DNA of 36,334 nucleotides. Source: Rhodoferax sp. (lineage in GTDB: Bacteria; Pseudomonadota; Gammaproteobacteria; Burkholderiales; Burkholderiaceae_C). The translations under genes were made by a program, and so were the position numbers. Below are positions 35,432-36,334 of this stretch, piece after piece (position 1 is the first letter of the stretch; the number at the start of each line of letters is the position of its first letter). Under the pieces are notes generated by a model. That model had not been told where the DNA came from, made no database searches, and saw only the letters and a program-made list of their open reading frames with translations. The stretch spans positions 1-36,334 of the forward strand of contig VMTC01000016.1 in the NCBI GenBank assembly GCA_013791765.1. Direction: 5' to 3'.

Positions 35432-36334
35432 TCAAGCGTGCTCAGGGCCGCCTTGGCCCGGACGCTCCAGCAACACCTTCATGGACAGCTTGATGCGGCC
35501 CTTTTCGTCCGTCTCCATCACTTTAACCTTGACGATCTGGCCTTCAGTCAGGTAATCGGAGACCTTTTCAACGCGTTCATGGGCGATCTGGCTGATGTGC
35601 AGCAAGCCGTCTTTGCCAGGCAGCAGGTTGACCAAGGCGCCGAAATCCAGAATCTTGGTGATCGGGCCTTCATAGATTTTGCCGATTTCAACCTCAGCCG
35701 TGATCTGCTGGATGCGGCGCTTGGCTTCTTCAGCCTTGGCCGGATCGCTTGACGCAATCGTGATGGTGCCGTCTTCGTCGATATTGATCTGGGTACCGGT
35801 CTCTTCGGTCAGCGCACGAATGACAGAGCCACCCTTGCCGATCACGTCGCGAATCTTGTCCGGATTGATCTTCATGGTGAACAGGCGCGGGGCGAAGGTG
35901 GACACTTCGGCTTTGGCCTCTGCCATCACTTCTTGCATCTTGCCCAGAATGTGCATGCGTGCTTCCTTGGCTTGCGCCAGCGCCACCTGCATGATTTCTT
36001 TAGTGATGCCTTGAATCTTGATGTCCATCTGCAGTGCCGTAATACCGTTGGTGGTACCCGCGACCTTGAAGTCCATGTCGCCCAGATGATCTTCATCACC
36101 CAAAATGTCAGTCAACACGGCAAAGCGGTTGTCTTCCTTGATCAGGCCCATGGCAATGCCGGCCACATGCGCTTTCAAAGGCACGCCTGCGTCCATCAAG
36201 GACAGGCAGCCGCCGCACACTGAAGCCATTGAAGAAGAACCATTGGACTCCGTCACTTCAGACACGACACGCATGGTGTAGGGGAAGTCTTCCTTGCTTG
36301 GCAACACGGCGATCAAAGCCCGTTTGGCCAGACG
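35432..36334 (-). CDS. pnp: Polynucleotide phosphorylase, C-terminal part (cut by window edge)
   Basis: The visible 300 residues are the C-terminal part of the ~700-aa enzyme that degrades RNA by phosphorolysis; the rest lies beyond 36334. The end of the second RNase PH-like domain is present ([20 protein letters not shown] and [20 protein letters not shown]). The KH domain follows ([20 protein letters not shown]), then the S1 RNA-binding domain ([20 protein letters not shown], then [15 protein letters not shown]). It ends [10 protein letters not shown]. Reading is open to the window edge. It is the first gene of the minus-strand run here, 71 bases before the quinone oxidoreductase start. Confidence 0.97.
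   Translation of the reverse strand, partial: RLAKRALIAVLPSKEDFPYTMRVVSEVTESNGSSSMASVCGGCLSLMDAGVPLKAHVAGIAMGLIKEDNRFAVLTDILGDEDHLGDMDFKVAGTTNGITALQMDIKIQGITKEIMQVALAQAKEARMHILGKMQEVMAEAKAEVSTFAPRLFTMKINPDKIRDVIGKGGSVIRALTEETGTQINIDEDGTITIASSDPAKAEEAKRRIQQITAEVEIGKIYEGPITKILDFGALVNLLPGKDGLLHISQIAHERVEKVSDYLTEGQIVKVKVMETDEKGRIKLSMKVLLERPGQGGPEHA

Noticed and set aside
1-36334. CRISPR arrays, prophage or an intact insertion sequence
   Set aside because: No regularly spaced direct repeats, phage genes or transposase genes were seen; the only mobile-type DNA is the short palindromic element and the dispersed repeats.

Overview
The window looks like a chromosome segment of a betaproteobacterium in Burkholderiales, most likely Comamonadaceae (Rhodoferax/Polaromonas-like). 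This rests on the gene order pnp - quinone oxidoreductase - tpiA - secG - tRNA-Leu - nuoA-N - Nudix - DUF1178, on protein-level resemblance, and on copies of a roughly 50-bp interspersed repeat that I associate with this family. The species call is inference; no database was searched.

Layout. Positions 1-483 hold no intact gene, only repeat copies and what may be the 3' end of a broken gene. 484-1905 (-) is a membrane PAS-PAS-GGDEF diguanylate cyclase. 1906-2402 is mostly non-coding. 2403-6577 (+) is a basic amino-acid ABC importer operon: binding protein, two permeases, an M14-type zinc amidohydrolase and the ATPase. It resembles the arginine/ornithine aot operon of Pseudomonas. A palindromic MITE-like element (6577-6739) separates it from a PLP-dependent cysteine synthase/desulfhydrase-like gene, an exported CrtC/AttH-like protein and an ABC exporter (all +). 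A triple zinc-ribbon protein and two tiny genes sharing a C-terminal motif follow, up to 12441.

From 12460 to the end every gene is on the minus strand. Read in transcription order from the right edge: pnp (3' part), quinone oxidoreductase, tpiA, secG, tRNA-Leu(GAG), and the complete 14-gene nuo operon (nuoA 32972 to nuoN 18566) for proton-pumping complex I. After these come a Nudix hydrolase, a DUF1178 protein and the 180-kDa-class NAD-dependent glutamate dehydrogenase. Many nuo junctions are overlapping ATGA or TAATG, so tight translational coupling is expected.

The genes link amino-acid catabolism (arginine/ornithine uptake, deacylation, glutamate oxidation to 2-oxoglutarate with NADH production) to NADH oxidation by complex I. 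The best regulatory signal is a perfect FNR/Anr-type palindrome (TTGAT-N4-ATCAA) between the tRNA and nuoA, placed at exactly -41.5 relative to a plausible -10 box and a start site almost at the nuoA ATG. The main structural novelties are the palindromic element, the dispersed repeat family and the paired mini-genes. I found no wholly new multi-gene system, no CRISPR array, no prophage and no intact insertion sequence.
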